Shown here: positions 1 through 5,709 of the stretch, one piece after another | Position numbering within the stretch: position 1 is the stretch's first letter | Layout of the letters: each line of letters opens with the position of its first letter | Assembly (NCBI GenBank): GCA_038326615.1 | Contig: JBBQKF010000105.1 | Span: 1-8,803, forward strand | Source: JBBQKF01 sp038326615 | GTDB lineage: Bacteria > Bacillota > Clostridia > Saccharofermentanales > UBA5734 | Direction of reading: 5' to 3' | Length of the DNA stretch: 8,803 nucleotides | Notes under the pieces: generated by a model | Database searches by the model: none | Told to the model about the DNA's origin: nothing | Seen by the model: only the letters and a program-made list of their open reading frames with translations | Made by a program: the position numbers and the translations under genes

Positions 1-2
1 TG

Positions 3-134
3 CGAAAGTATCTGTGTAGGACGGATGAAAATATCCGACCAGCAGTAGTGGGCTTGGACAGCCCTAAGATGTACCGGTGGGACGGTTATCGTTTCTCCGG
101 GAATCCGAAGCTCGCCATTTCAATGGCGATGTAG
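3..134 (+). CDS. Possible TnpB (IS200/IS605 OrfB) C-terminal fragment, cut by window edge
   Basis: A frame open from the left edge runs 43 codons to a TAG at 132-134 and ends in GNPKLAISMAM. It carries no catalytic motif, because the RuvC and zinc-finger parts of TnpB would lie outside the window. The assignment rests on position: the stop codon sits inside the TAGTTCAC end that follows a subterminal hairpin, which is how tnpB genes of this IS group often finish against the right end. If it is TnpB, it would be an RNA-guided endonuclease associated with the transposon. Another frame reads 15 codons and stops at 46-48, so the true tnpB stop could be there, with the rest being untranslated omega-RNA. 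The family call is inferred from context, not from protein homology. Confidence 0.35.
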   Translation, partial: RKYLCRTDENIRPAVVGLDSPKMYRWDGYRFSGNPKLAISMAM

Positions 135-139
135 TTCAC
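95..139 (+). mobile_element. Right end of an IS200/IS605-type element
   Basis: Bases 112-119 (TCGCCATT) and 122-129 (AATGGCGA) form a perfect 8-bp hairpin with a 2-base loop, followed at once by the sequence TAGTTCAC ending at 139. A GGAATCC-GAAGC-hairpin-TAGTTCAC arrangement is, from memory, typical of the right end of IS605-group elements, where a subterminal hairpin is bound by the TnpA Y1 transposase. In such elements the same DNA encodes the 3' scaffold of the omega-RNA, and the guide is read from the host DNA just past the end (here from about base 140). The left end and any tnpA are outside the window. The exact cleavage base is inferred. Confidence 0.55.
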
Positions 140-357
140 TGATTTCAAATTTAAACAATTACAGGAGAGTCCGCTAGAGTGATGTCAAGACAATAAAGGT
201 TTGGAATAAATTCTTTACATAATAATGAAGTCAGAAATACAAGTTCTTTCAAAATGCAACCAATTGTGTGGAGAAGAAAATCTTCACTTGCTAAGAGTGG
301 TACTAATATTTTATTAAAAATCAAGAATTTTGATGAAAATCTTACTCAAAATAAGCC

Positions 358-386
358 TTGCAAAATATTTTGATAAGGTCTATAAT
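358..386 (+). promoter_or_regulatory. Sigma-70-type promoter of the thi operon
   Basis: A -35 box TTGCAA (358-363) is followed after exactly 17 bp by a perfect -10 box TATAAT (381-386). Transcription would start near 391-393, just before the first conserved bases of the TPP riboswitch, which is where a riboswitch promoter should be. It is the only well-formed promoter seen in the region between the IS end and the riboswitch. Confidence 0.85.
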
Positions 387-397
387 TTGTGACAACA

Positions 398-486
398 GAT
401 GAGGGGAGCTGGGTTAACCGGCTGAGAGGACATGATTTAGAGTGTCGACCCTATAACCTGAACCGGATAATGCTGGCGGAGGGACG
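398..486 (+). ncRNA. TPP riboswitch (THI-box)
   Basis: The conserved THI-box cores are present in order: GGGGAGCTGGG (403-413), the pyrimidine-sensing loop CTGAGAGGA (422-430), a GACCCT pairing strand (447-452), and the pyrophosphate-sensing CCTGAACCGGATAATGC (457-473) followed by GGCGGAGGGA. The P2 and P3 stems close as expected and P3 carries a short variable loop. The element binds thiamine pyrophosphate. It lies between a promoter and an intrinsic terminator, so it should act by premature termination, with TPP turning expression off. The downstream genes are a thiamine-type binding protein and a pyrimidine-type ABC transporter, which agrees with this regulation. Confidence 0.97.
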
Positions 487-513
487 ATATGAATGCTTAT
501 TATTTAGCAATCG

Positions 514-557
514 AACACCTTTTCTAGCGTATCCATACGAAAGAGAAGGTGTTTTTT
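514..557 (+). terminator. Riboswitch expression-platform terminator containing the first SD
   Basis: AACACCTTTTCT (514-525) pairs with AGAGAAGGTGTT (542-553), and an inner CGTAT/ATACG stem (528-532 with 535-539) extends the hairpin. It is followed by a six-T run (552-557) that directly touches the ATG at 558. This is a classical intrinsic terminator just downstream of the TPP aptamer. The only Shine-Dalgarno candidate for the first gene (AGAAGG, 544-549) lies in the 3' arm, so the folded hairpin would also hide the ribosome site. I could not identify the competing antiterminator strand with confidence. Confidence 0.92.
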
Positions 558-884
558 ATGTGCGGAGAAATTAGTTCCAAAACAATCGAGGCGAGTGTCG
601 CTTTACAGATTCTTCCTTGGATTGAGATGGATGGGGTATATGACATAGTTGACAAAGTTATTGAGTACGTTGCAAGTACTGGTGTAAATTATGTTGTAGG
701 TCCTTTTGAGACTACAATGGAAGGTAATCTTGACCAACTTCTGGATATTGTCAAGAAAGCACAACATATTGCAATTGAAATGGGTGCGCCGGAAGTTATT
801 TCTATGGTGAAGATTGCATATAGGCCTGACAGTATAGGTAGTGCAACAATCGAGTCAAAGATTTCGAAACACAAGCATAGCTAA
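558..884 (+). CDS. Thiamine-binding protein, single MTH1187/YkoF-type domain
   Basis: This 108-residue protein has the single-domain size of the MTH1187/thiamine-binding family (Pfam Thiamine_BP, formerly DUF77). A beta strand with VALQILPW (14-21) leads into a helix, followed by the family hallmark VGPFETTMEG (47-56), a second helix, and the final strand VISMVKIAYRP (80-90). Bacillus YkoF has two such domains in tandem; here there is one, so a multimer is likely. There is no signal peptide, so it should be cytoplasmic. It probably binds thiamine or a related pyrimidine and assists transport, but its biochemical role is not settled in the family. The ATG at 558 is chosen over an in-frame GTG at 549 because AGAAGG (544-549) sits 8 bases upstream of it, whereas the GTG lies inside the terminator stem. 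It is the first gene after the riboswitch. Confidence 0.88.
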   Translation: MCGEISSKTIEASVALQILPWIEMDGVYDIVDKVIEYVASTGVNYVVGPFETTMEGNLDQLLDIVKKAQHIAIEMGAPEVISMVKIAYRPDSIGSATIESKISKHKHS

Positions 885-1010
885 ATATTTAAAGCAGAAA
901 CAAAACTAGTGGAAAATTTATATTTGTTATGTTTGGCAAAGAGAAAAAATTAGTGATAAAAAAATGATAGCAAGTTATCTTGAATAAAACAATAGAGAGG
1001 AGGCTAAAGG

Positions 1011-1799
1011 ATGCCAATAAGAAATGATAAGGAGAAGCAAGTTGCTAATGATGTAAAATATTTATTCTCGGTCTTCCCCGCTTTGTTGTTTGTTGCAATT
1101 TTAACAGCCCTTATAGAAATACTTGTAAGAACAGGAGTAATTCAAGGCTTCATCTTGCCAGCCCCAAGTGCAGTAATAATATCTCTGTTTGTTAATTTTA
1201 AAGAAATTGCTCCGCATATGTGGGAAACATTCTGGGTTTGCTTTGTTGGACTTAGCATAAGCATACTTTTAGCCTTTATAATAGCAGTTATTATGGATGG
1301 CATTACAATATTTAAGAAAACCGTTTATCCCTTACTAATTGCATCCCAGACAATTCCAATAATGGTTATTACACCGCTAATAATCCTAATGCTTGGATAT
1401 GGGTTAGCTCCAAGATTGCTCGTGGTTGTTCTTGTTTGTTTTTTCCCCGTTTGCATTAGTTTGTATGACGGCTTATCATCTGTTGACCCTGACATGTTGA
1501 TGTTAATGAAGTCAATGAAAGCTGACAAAAAGGGCATTTTCTGGCATGTAAAGTTCCCGGCAAGTCTTCCGTCATTATTTTCTGGAATAAGAATTTCTGC
1601 AACATATTGTGTAATGGCAACGGTTATTGCAGAGTGGCAGGGCTCAAATACAGGTCTTGGGATATATATGATAAGAGTAAAACGATCTTATAATTATGAC
1701 AAAATGTTTGCAGCGATAGTGCTAATTGTGTTGATGAGCCTTTTGTTTTTCCTCGCAGCACAATTTGTACAGAAAAAGGCAATAAGATGGAAAAAATGA
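1011..1799 (+). CDS. thiX: ABC transporter permease, ThiX-like (thiamine-precursor pyrimidine import)
   Basis: This 262-residue integral membrane protein of the SsuC/TauC branch has about six hydrophobic segments, starting near residues 19-40. ILPAPSAV (48-55) follows the first segment, as in this branch. The cytoplasmic EAA loop that docks on the ATPase is at about 166-187 (KADKKGIFWHVKFPASLP), and AEWQGSNTGLGIYM (207-220) is the usual branch C-terminal motif. A strong AGAGGAGG site (996-1003) lies 7 bases before the ATG. With the binding protein and ATPase downstream it forms a complete importer. The TPP riboswitch points to HMP or a formylamino-pyrimidine as substrate, but the sequence cannot choose between these or exclude thiamine. 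The stop codon overlaps the first base of a dispersed repeat. Confidence 0.87.
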   Translation: MPIRNDKEKQVANDVKYLFSVFPALLFVAILTALIEILVRTGVIQGFILPAPSAVIISLFVNFKEIAPHMWETFWVCFVGLSISILLAFIIAVIMDGITIFKKTVYPLLIASQTIPIMVITPLIILMLGYGLAPRLLVVVLVCFFPVCISLYDGLSSVDPDMLMLMKSMKADKKGIFWHVKFPASLPSLFSGIRISATYCVMATVIAEWQGSNTGLGIYMIRVKRSYNYDKMFAAIVLIVLMSLLFFLAAQFVQKKAIRWKK

Positions 1800-1842
1800 A
1801 CACAGTGGGGACGGTTCTTCTGTGTTCGAGGAGACGAACACA
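1798..1842 (+). repeat. Dispersed repeat with two overlapping hairpins behind thiX
   Basis: GAACACAG (1798-1805) pairs with CTGTGTTC (1820-1827), while TGTGTTCG (1821-1828) pairs with CGAACACA (1835-1842). The middle arm is shared, so only one hairpin can form at a time. The first loop contains GGGGACGGTTC and the second contains AGGAGA. There is no T-run, so this is not a normal terminator. Read on the other strand, the first part is CGAACACAG-AA-GAACCGTCCCC-AC-TGTGTTC, matching a copy inside rnfE at 7341-7370. Similar GGGGACGGTTC elements are, from memory, widespread in Firmicutes genomes. Confidence 0.8.
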
Positions 1843-1924
1843 AAGATAATTTATAAAAAACATTCCTACAATGATCTTAATATACAAAGTTTACAAAAAT
1901 AAATTACAAACAGGAGAACAACAA

Positions 1925-3073
1925 ATGGTAAAGACAAATCAGACTAATGGACAAGACTTTCAGAAAATCGAAACAGTAAAAAAGAGAGCGACTGGCAAAA
2001 ACATTACATTGGAGCAAAAAAAATCCATTGTGTACTACAAAGCGGTATCAATTTTAATAACCATCGTACTATTGATTTCAGCAATTACAACTTCATGTTC
2101 AAAAGCTACTTCAATTACACCAGATTCTTTAAATTCGACAAATTCCAACACAAAAAAAGAAAAAGTGACACTCGTTCTTGACTGGGCTGTTAACACAAAC
2201 CACATCGGAATTTTCGTTGCTAAAGAAAAAGGATATTTCGAACAAGAAGGTCTTGACGTTTCAATAATTCAAGCACCAGAAATGAATTTTGTTGAAATGG
2301 TTGGTGCGGATGCTGCACAATTTGGTATTTGTGGGCAAGAGCAGCTATCGCAGGCAAGAACAACAGGGAAACTTCCAGTTGTTGGAATTGGGGCTATTCT
2401 CCAACACAACACATCTGGGTTTGCATCACCTGTAGATCGCAAAATTATTTCGCCGAAAGACTTTGAAGGCAAAAAATACAGTGGCTGGGGAACTCCTCTT
2501 GAAGAGAAATTTTTAGCAACATTGATGAATAAAGATAATGGGGATTTTAAAAAGGTTGAAATGCGAATGATGGGAGCTACGGACTTTTTTGCAAGCATGG
2601 CAACAGAAGCAGATTTTGCCTGGATATATTATGGATGGGATGGAATCGGTGCAAAAGTCAAGAATTATCCTTTGAATTTCATTTTACTTCAGGACGTGGA
2701 CCCTTCCTTAGATTTCTACTCCCCTTTAATAATTTCAAACGAGAAAACTCTCAAAACCAAACCTGAAATTGTGAAAAAATTCATGAAAGCAGTTTCTAAA
2801 GGATACACTTACGCTGTCAATAATGTGACAGAATCGTGTGATTTGTTTTTGAAAAATGCCCCAGAGACCGACCGTACTCTTGCAATTGAAAGCGTAAAAT
2901 ACCTTTCCGGATTCTTCTTAGACGAAGATAAAAAATTTGGTACAATGAAAGAATCAATCTGGCAAAATTTCTCGAAATGGATGTATGACAATAAGCTTCT
3001 CGACTCAAAACTAGATGTTGACGCAAGTTATACAAACAAGTATCTTCCCACCGGAGAAGGTTATAGGACTTGA
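1925..3073 (+). CDS. thiY: ABC transporter substrate-binding lipoprotein, ThiY-like (NMT1/THI5 fold)
   Basis: This 382-residue protein carries a hydrophobic signal (about 38-55) ending in the lipobox ITTSC, so Cys58 is the expected lipidated residue anchoring it outside the membrane. The mature part begins with VTLVLDWAVNTNHIGIFVA followed by KEKGYFEQEGLDV, a hallmark of NMT1/THI5-like pyrimidine-binding proteins such as ThiY. Conserved GWGTPLEEK and YYGWDGIGAK segments follow. The role is to capture the pyrimidine precursor and deliver it to the ThiX-like permease. The start is fixed by AGGAG (1912-1916) 8 bases before the ATG; an in-frame ATG at 1871 has no such site. The charged stretch before the signal, about 35 residues, is unusually long for a lipoprotein. 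The exact ligand is inferred from family and riboswitch. Confidence 0.87.
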   Translation: MVKTNQTNGQDFQKIETVKKRATGKNITLEQKKSIVYYKAVSILITIVLLISAITTSCSKATSITPDSLNSTNSNTKKEKVTLVLDWAVNTNHIGIFVAKEKGYFEQEGLDVSIIQAPEMNFVEMVGADAAQFGICGQEQLSQARTTGKLPVVGIGAILQHNTSGFASPVDRKIISPKDFEGKKYSGWGTPLEEKFLATLMNKDNGDFKKVEMRMMGATDFFASMATEADFAWIYYGWDGIGAKVKNYPLNFILLQDVDPSLDFYSPLIISNEKTLKTKPEIVKKFMKAVSKGYTYAVNNVTESCDLFLKNAPETDRTLAIESVKYLSGFFLDEDKKFGTMKESIWQNFSKWMYDNKLLDSKLDVDASYTNKYLPTGEGYRT

Positions 3074-3347
3074 TTATTCATCGAAATCTCTGTATATAGA
3101 AAGTGAAGGTAATAACCCAAATTATCCGAGACTGTACATGAAGGCAGAGCTAAAAACTAAATATTATATATAATGACAGTTTATTACTCGCCATAGAAAA
3201 GAATTTTAGATGTTACAACGCACAAGAGTATTTATAAAAAAATAACTGAAAGTGATATTATAAAAAAATGACTAAGTTGTATCATACAAACGCGATAGCA
3301 TTAAAAGGAAATTTGTATTCTAAAAACCAAGAAGTGGAGCATAGTCA
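3074..3347 (+). other. 274-bp gap between thiY and thiZ, no gene found
   Basis: This AT-rich stretch has no supported reading frame and no clear terminator, so thiZ is probably still on the thi transcript. It holds a near-identical direct repeat, TATAAAAAAATAACT (3233-3247) and TATAAAAAAATGACT (3259-3273), and a 13-bp palindrome TTGTATCATACAA (3277-3289). A TATAAT-like string near 3170 has no matching -35 box. The ribosome site of thiZ (GGAG, 3336-3339) is at the right edge. Confidence 0.6.
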
Positions 3348-4163
3348 ATGAAAACAGAGAATAACATGGTAATCTCAGTAAATCATATAAGTAAAAGCTT
3401 CGGCGATCGCAATGTGCTTGATGACGTTACAATGCATGTAAATCACAAAGAAATTGTCAGTGTGCTTGGAATTAGCGGAAGTGGTAAAACAACTTTATTT
3501 AATTTGATTTCAGGCGTGCTTCCTTGTAATGAAGGTGAGATAGTAACTAATTCAAAGATTGGCTACATGATGCAAAAGGATTTGTTGATGCCATGGAAAA
3601 CTGTTATGGAAAACATTGCTCTTCCCCTTATACTTAAAGGAGTAGACAAAAATACAGCAAACAATACAGTTCATAGTTTTCTTGAACAGTTTGGCCTTAA
3701 GAATACAGAAAATGAATATCCCAATGCTCTTTCCGGAGGGATGAGGCAAAGAGCGTCTTTGTTAAGAACGTATCTATTTTCTGGTGAAATTCTTTTGCTC
3801 GATGAACCATTTTCTAGTGTTGACGCAATTACAAGGCACCAACTTCATCAATGGCTTCTTGCAATATATGAAGAGCTTTCACTCTCAATTTTGCTAATAA
3901 CTCATGACATTGAAGAGGCTCTTTTATTATCTGACAGAATTTATGTCTTATCAGGTTCACCCGCCAGTGTAGTGGCCGAGATTATAATTACTGACCCAAG
4001 AACAGGGCGTTTCGATGGCTTAGCGAGCGAGGAGCGTAACAAAGCAAGAGAAAAAATTTATAGTTTATTAGAGGGTGAAGCGAAGGAGTCTAATGATGAA
4101 GTGGAGAAGAGAAGAGAGAGAATAACAAGGAAAATAATAAGGAAGAATAATAAGGAAGAATAA
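3348..4163 (+). CDS. thiZ: ABC transporter ATPase, ThiZ-like
   Basis: This 271-residue cytoplasmic ATPase powers the importer with ThiX and ThiY. All ABC motifs are intact: Walker A GISGSGKTT (41-49), Q-loop Gln76 in YMMQKDLLMPW, signature LSGGMRQR (128-135), Walker B ILLLDE (148-153), D-loop SSVD, and switch His186 in LLITHDIEEA. The sequence resembles the SsuB/TauB/ThiZ group of nitrate-taurine-type ATPases. The ATG has GGAG (3336-3339) 8 bases upstream. The last 25 or so residues (EVEKRRERITRKIIRKNNKEE at the end) are highly charged and are encoded by the start of a purine-rich tandem repeat, so the native domain probably ends near residue 245. Substrate specificity comes from neighbours, not from this protein. 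Confidence 0.9.
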   Translation: MKTENNMVISVNHISKSFGDRNVLDDVTMHVNHKEIVSVLGISGSGKTTLFNLISGVLPCNEGEIVTNSKIGYMMQKDLLMPWKTVMENIALPLILKGVDKNTANNTVHSFLEQFGLKNTENEYPNALSGGMRQRASLLRTYLFSGEILLLDEPFSSVDAITRHQLHQWLLAIYEELSLSILLITHDIEEALLLSDRIYVLSGSPASVVAEIIITDPRTGRFDGLASEERNKAREKIYSLLEGEAKESNDEVEKRRERITRKIIRKNNKEE

Positions 4164-4227
4164 GAGGGAAGAATAAAAGGGAAGAATAAGAGGGAAGAAT
4201 AATAAGGAAAAATAAGGGGGAAGAGGG
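4100..4227 (+). repeat. Purine-rich tandem repeat spanning the thiZ end
   Basis: Irregular copies of a (G)GGAAGAATAA(TAA/AG) unit, 11-15 bases long, run almost without a pyrimidine other than the T of TAA. The most regular part is 4141-4212. The first half encodes the charged tail and stop codon of ThiZ, and the second half fills the gap to the next gene and ends in GAGGG (4223-4227), which serves as its ribosome binding site. Copy number probably varies by slippage. Confidence 0.85.
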
Positions 4228-4233
4228 TAGATA

Positions 4234-5067
4234 ATGGAGAATCCTTTTGAAGAAAATGCATTGGATTATGATAAATGGTATGATGAAAACGAGTTTGTTT
4301 TTGAATCTGAACTTGCAGCAATTTTATATCTTTTTAAAAAAGCTAAAAGAAAAATTAAAGCAATACCAATTGAAAATGCAAAAAGTAATCTTGAATCAAG
4401 TCACATTATATATGTAAAAGATAATCTTAAATCGAATCAGGAGGAAAGTGAAAAAAGCAACCTTAAACCAAACCAATTTGTAGAAAATAGAAACAATCTT
4501 TCTTTAATGCAAAGAGGCGATTACCTAAATATGAGCGAAAATAAAAATGAAAATCTAATGGACGGACTTGAAATAGGTGTTGGTAGCGGAAGATTTGCCA
4601 CAGCTTTGGGAATTGAAACGGGCATAGACCCTTCTTTATCAATGATAAAAATAGCTGCTGACAGAGGAATAAATTCATTTGAGGGCGTTGCGGAAAGTCT
4701 TCCTTTTGATGATAGCTTATTTGATTATACCACGTTTTTCACATCGATATGCTTCATAGAAAACCCATTGAAGGCTTTCCAAGAATCTTTCAGAGTGACA
4801 AGAAAAGGCGGCTTTATTTTAGTTTCCTTTCTTGACAGGTCAAGTAATATGGGCAAATATTTGTCTGAGCATAAACAAAATGATAAATACTATAAATCTG
4901 CAACTTTTTATAATGGTCAAGAGATTATATCTTTGCTAAAAATAGCCGGATATGACTTCTTTACATCGCGCCAGACGATATTCAACATGGATATCAGCGA
5001 ATTTCAAAAAAACCGGCACGGCCTTGGCGAAGGCATTTATGGAGTTATTCTTGGGTGGAAAAAATAA
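4234..5067 (+). CDS. Class I SAM-dependent methyltransferase with an internal insertion
   Basis: This 277-residue protein has a Methyltransf_11-type Rossmann fold. Motif I is LEIGVGSGRFATALG (112-126), the ribose-binding acidic residue is Asp132 in GIDPSLSM, motif II region is VAESLPFDDSLFDYTTFF (152-169), and motif III region follows in RKGGFILVSF (190-199). The N-terminus (DYDKWYDENEFVFESEL) is the usual cap that precedes motif I directly in relatives; here a polar, Asn/Lys/Ser-rich segment (about 38-108) separates them and contains an SNL-KSNQ repeat. The substrate is unknown. It is the last gene of the riboswitch operon, so its expression should follow thiamine status, but no known thiamine step requires such an enzyme. 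GAGGG (4223-4227) lies 6 bases before the ATG. Confidence 0.85.
   Translation: MENPFEENALDYDKWYDENEFVFESELAAILYLFKKAKRKIKAIPIENAKSNLESSHIIYVKDNLKSNQEESEKSNLKPNQFVENRNNLSLMQRGDYLNMSENKNENLMDGLEIGVGSGRFATALGIETGIDPSLSMIKIAADRGINSFEGVAESLPFDDSLFDYTTFFTSICFIENPLKAFQESFRVTRKGGFILVSFLDRSSNMGKYLSEHKQNDKYYKSATFYNGQEIISLLKIAGYDFFTSRQTIFNMDISEFQKNRHGLGEGIYGVILGWKK
4381..4470 (+). repeat. Three imperfect in-frame repeats in the methyltransferase insertion
   Basis: Copies of AAAAG-n-AAYCTTRAAYC begin at 4381, 4416 and 4453, about 36 bases apart. They encode KSNLES, KDNLKSN and KSNLKPN. A weaker fourth trace (AACAATCTTTC) follows near 4490. The repeats lie only in the segment that separates the N-terminal cap from SAM motif I. 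Confidence 0.7.
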
Positions 5068-5167
5068 TCCTGATGGATGGTTATATTTGTCGAATTATTA
5101 CGATTAATGTAGGCTTATAGTTAGTTGCGTACTTCTTTATTATACTTAGAAATGATATCTCGACAAC

Positions 5168-5196
5168 AAAAAAAGAATCTTCTCAGATTCTTTTTT
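5168..5196. terminator. Bidirectional terminator between the thi operon and rpmB
   Basis: GAATCT (5175-5180) pairs with AGATTC (5185-5190) around a TCTC loop. The stem is flanked by seven A on the left and six T on the right. It therefore reads as an intrinsic terminator on both strands and separates two convergent transcription units. Confidence 0.93.
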
Positions 5197-5226
5197 AAAC
5201 TCTAATAATTTCTGGAGTGCCTAAAA

Positions 5227-5424
5227 CTAAGCTCTCTTAACGAGACCTGAACGAAGGCAACGTGTGCAGACATTCATTGTTTTAGGAGTATCCTTAACTA
5301 AGACCTTCACTCTACGAATATTGGGTTTCTGCTTTGCTAGTGCTCTTCTAGAAACCTGAGAACGAGTGATACTGATTTTTCTTCCAAAAAGAATGCCTTT
5401 ATCGCATACTTCACATTTAGCCAT
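5227..5424 (-). CDS. rpmB: 50S ribosomal protein bL28
   Basis: This 65-residue basic protein is a full-length bL28 of the large ribosomal subunit. It starts MAKCEVCDKGILFG, followed by the conserved Ser/Arg-rich part SQVSRRALAKQKPNIRRV and the closing VCTRCLRSGLV. Two CxxC pairs (Cys4/Cys7 and Cys53/Cys56) make it the zinc-binding form. A strong GGGAGGTG site (5430-5437, - strand) precedes the ATG. It is transcribed alone from its own promoter and ends at the shared bidirectional terminator. Confidence 0.97.
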   Translation of the reverse strand: MAKCEVCDKGILFGRKISITRSQVSRRALAKQKPNIRRVKVLVKDTPKTMNVCTRCLRSGLVKRA

Positions 5425-5465
5425 TTTAACACCTCCCTACGTCTCTTATCGAAACGCGCTTATGG

Positions 5466-5494
5466 ATGATACCATAAAATTTATTGTTTTGCAA
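5466..5494 (-). promoter_or_regulatory. Sigma-70-type promoter of rpmB
   Basis: On the - strand, TTGCAA (5494-5489) is followed after 17 bp by TATCAT (5471-5466). Transcription would begin around 5460, giving a short leader before the rpmB ribosome site. The -35 box and spacing are identical to those of the thi operon promoter. Confidence 0.8.
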
Positions 5495-5709
5495 GTCCTA
5501 ATTTTGAATTATTACCAAAATTCGTACTAAAATTTGGGGGATTTCAATTGCAAAAGTAAAATCCACCACTGAATACTACAATTTGAAAATTATCTCAAAC
5601 AGAATTGAAATTCGAACACTTAACATTGGTTCGAGCGTCAAAAGCATGACTTTTATTTTTTTAATGGACTAGATGTTGTTCGAAGGCCCTTTAAATTTAT
5701 TATTGAAGC
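5495..5709. other. Gap between rnfB and rpmB, no gene found
   Basis: About 215 bp without a supported reading frame. It contains inverted repeats: ATTTCAATT (5542-5550) with AATTGAAAT (about 5604-5612), and TCGAAC with GTTCGA around 5613-5636. The second could be a weak terminator for the rnf operon, but no convincing stem plus T-run on the - strand is visible. Confidence 0.5.

Noticed and set aside
1..139. Group I intron/IS605 hybrid (IStron) 3' end
   Set aside because: Such hybrids occur in clostridia, but no intron core is in the window and only the IS-type end can be seen.
262..285. GAAGA/TCTTC hairpin near 272 as a terminator or small RNA
   Set aside because: The 5-bp stem has a 3-base loop, no T-run and no promoter near it.
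549..557. GTG at 549 as start of the thiamine-binding protein
   Set aside because: The codon is in the 3' arm of the terminator and has no SD; the ATG at 558 is spaced correctly from AGAAGG.
389..574. 61-codon reading frame across the TPP riboswitch
   Set aside because: It runs through the conserved riboswitch core and the terminator hairpin, has no ribosome site, and its amino-acid sequence only reflects the RNA.
1871..1924. ATG at 1871 as start of ThiY
   Set aside because: No SD upstream, while AGGAG at 1912-1916 is ideally spaced for the ATG at 1925.
3165..3175. Internal promoter for thiZ at the TATATAAT string
   Set aside because: No acceptable -35 box at 16-18 bp; such strings are expected by chance in AT-rich DNA.
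4100..4227. CRISPR-like array
   Set aside because: The units are short, purine-only and contiguous without unique spacers, so this is simple tandem repetition.
5613..5636. Terminator of the rnf operon
   Set aside because: The 6-bp TCGAAC/GTTCGA stem has an 11-12-base loop and no T-run on the - strand, which is too weak to annotate.
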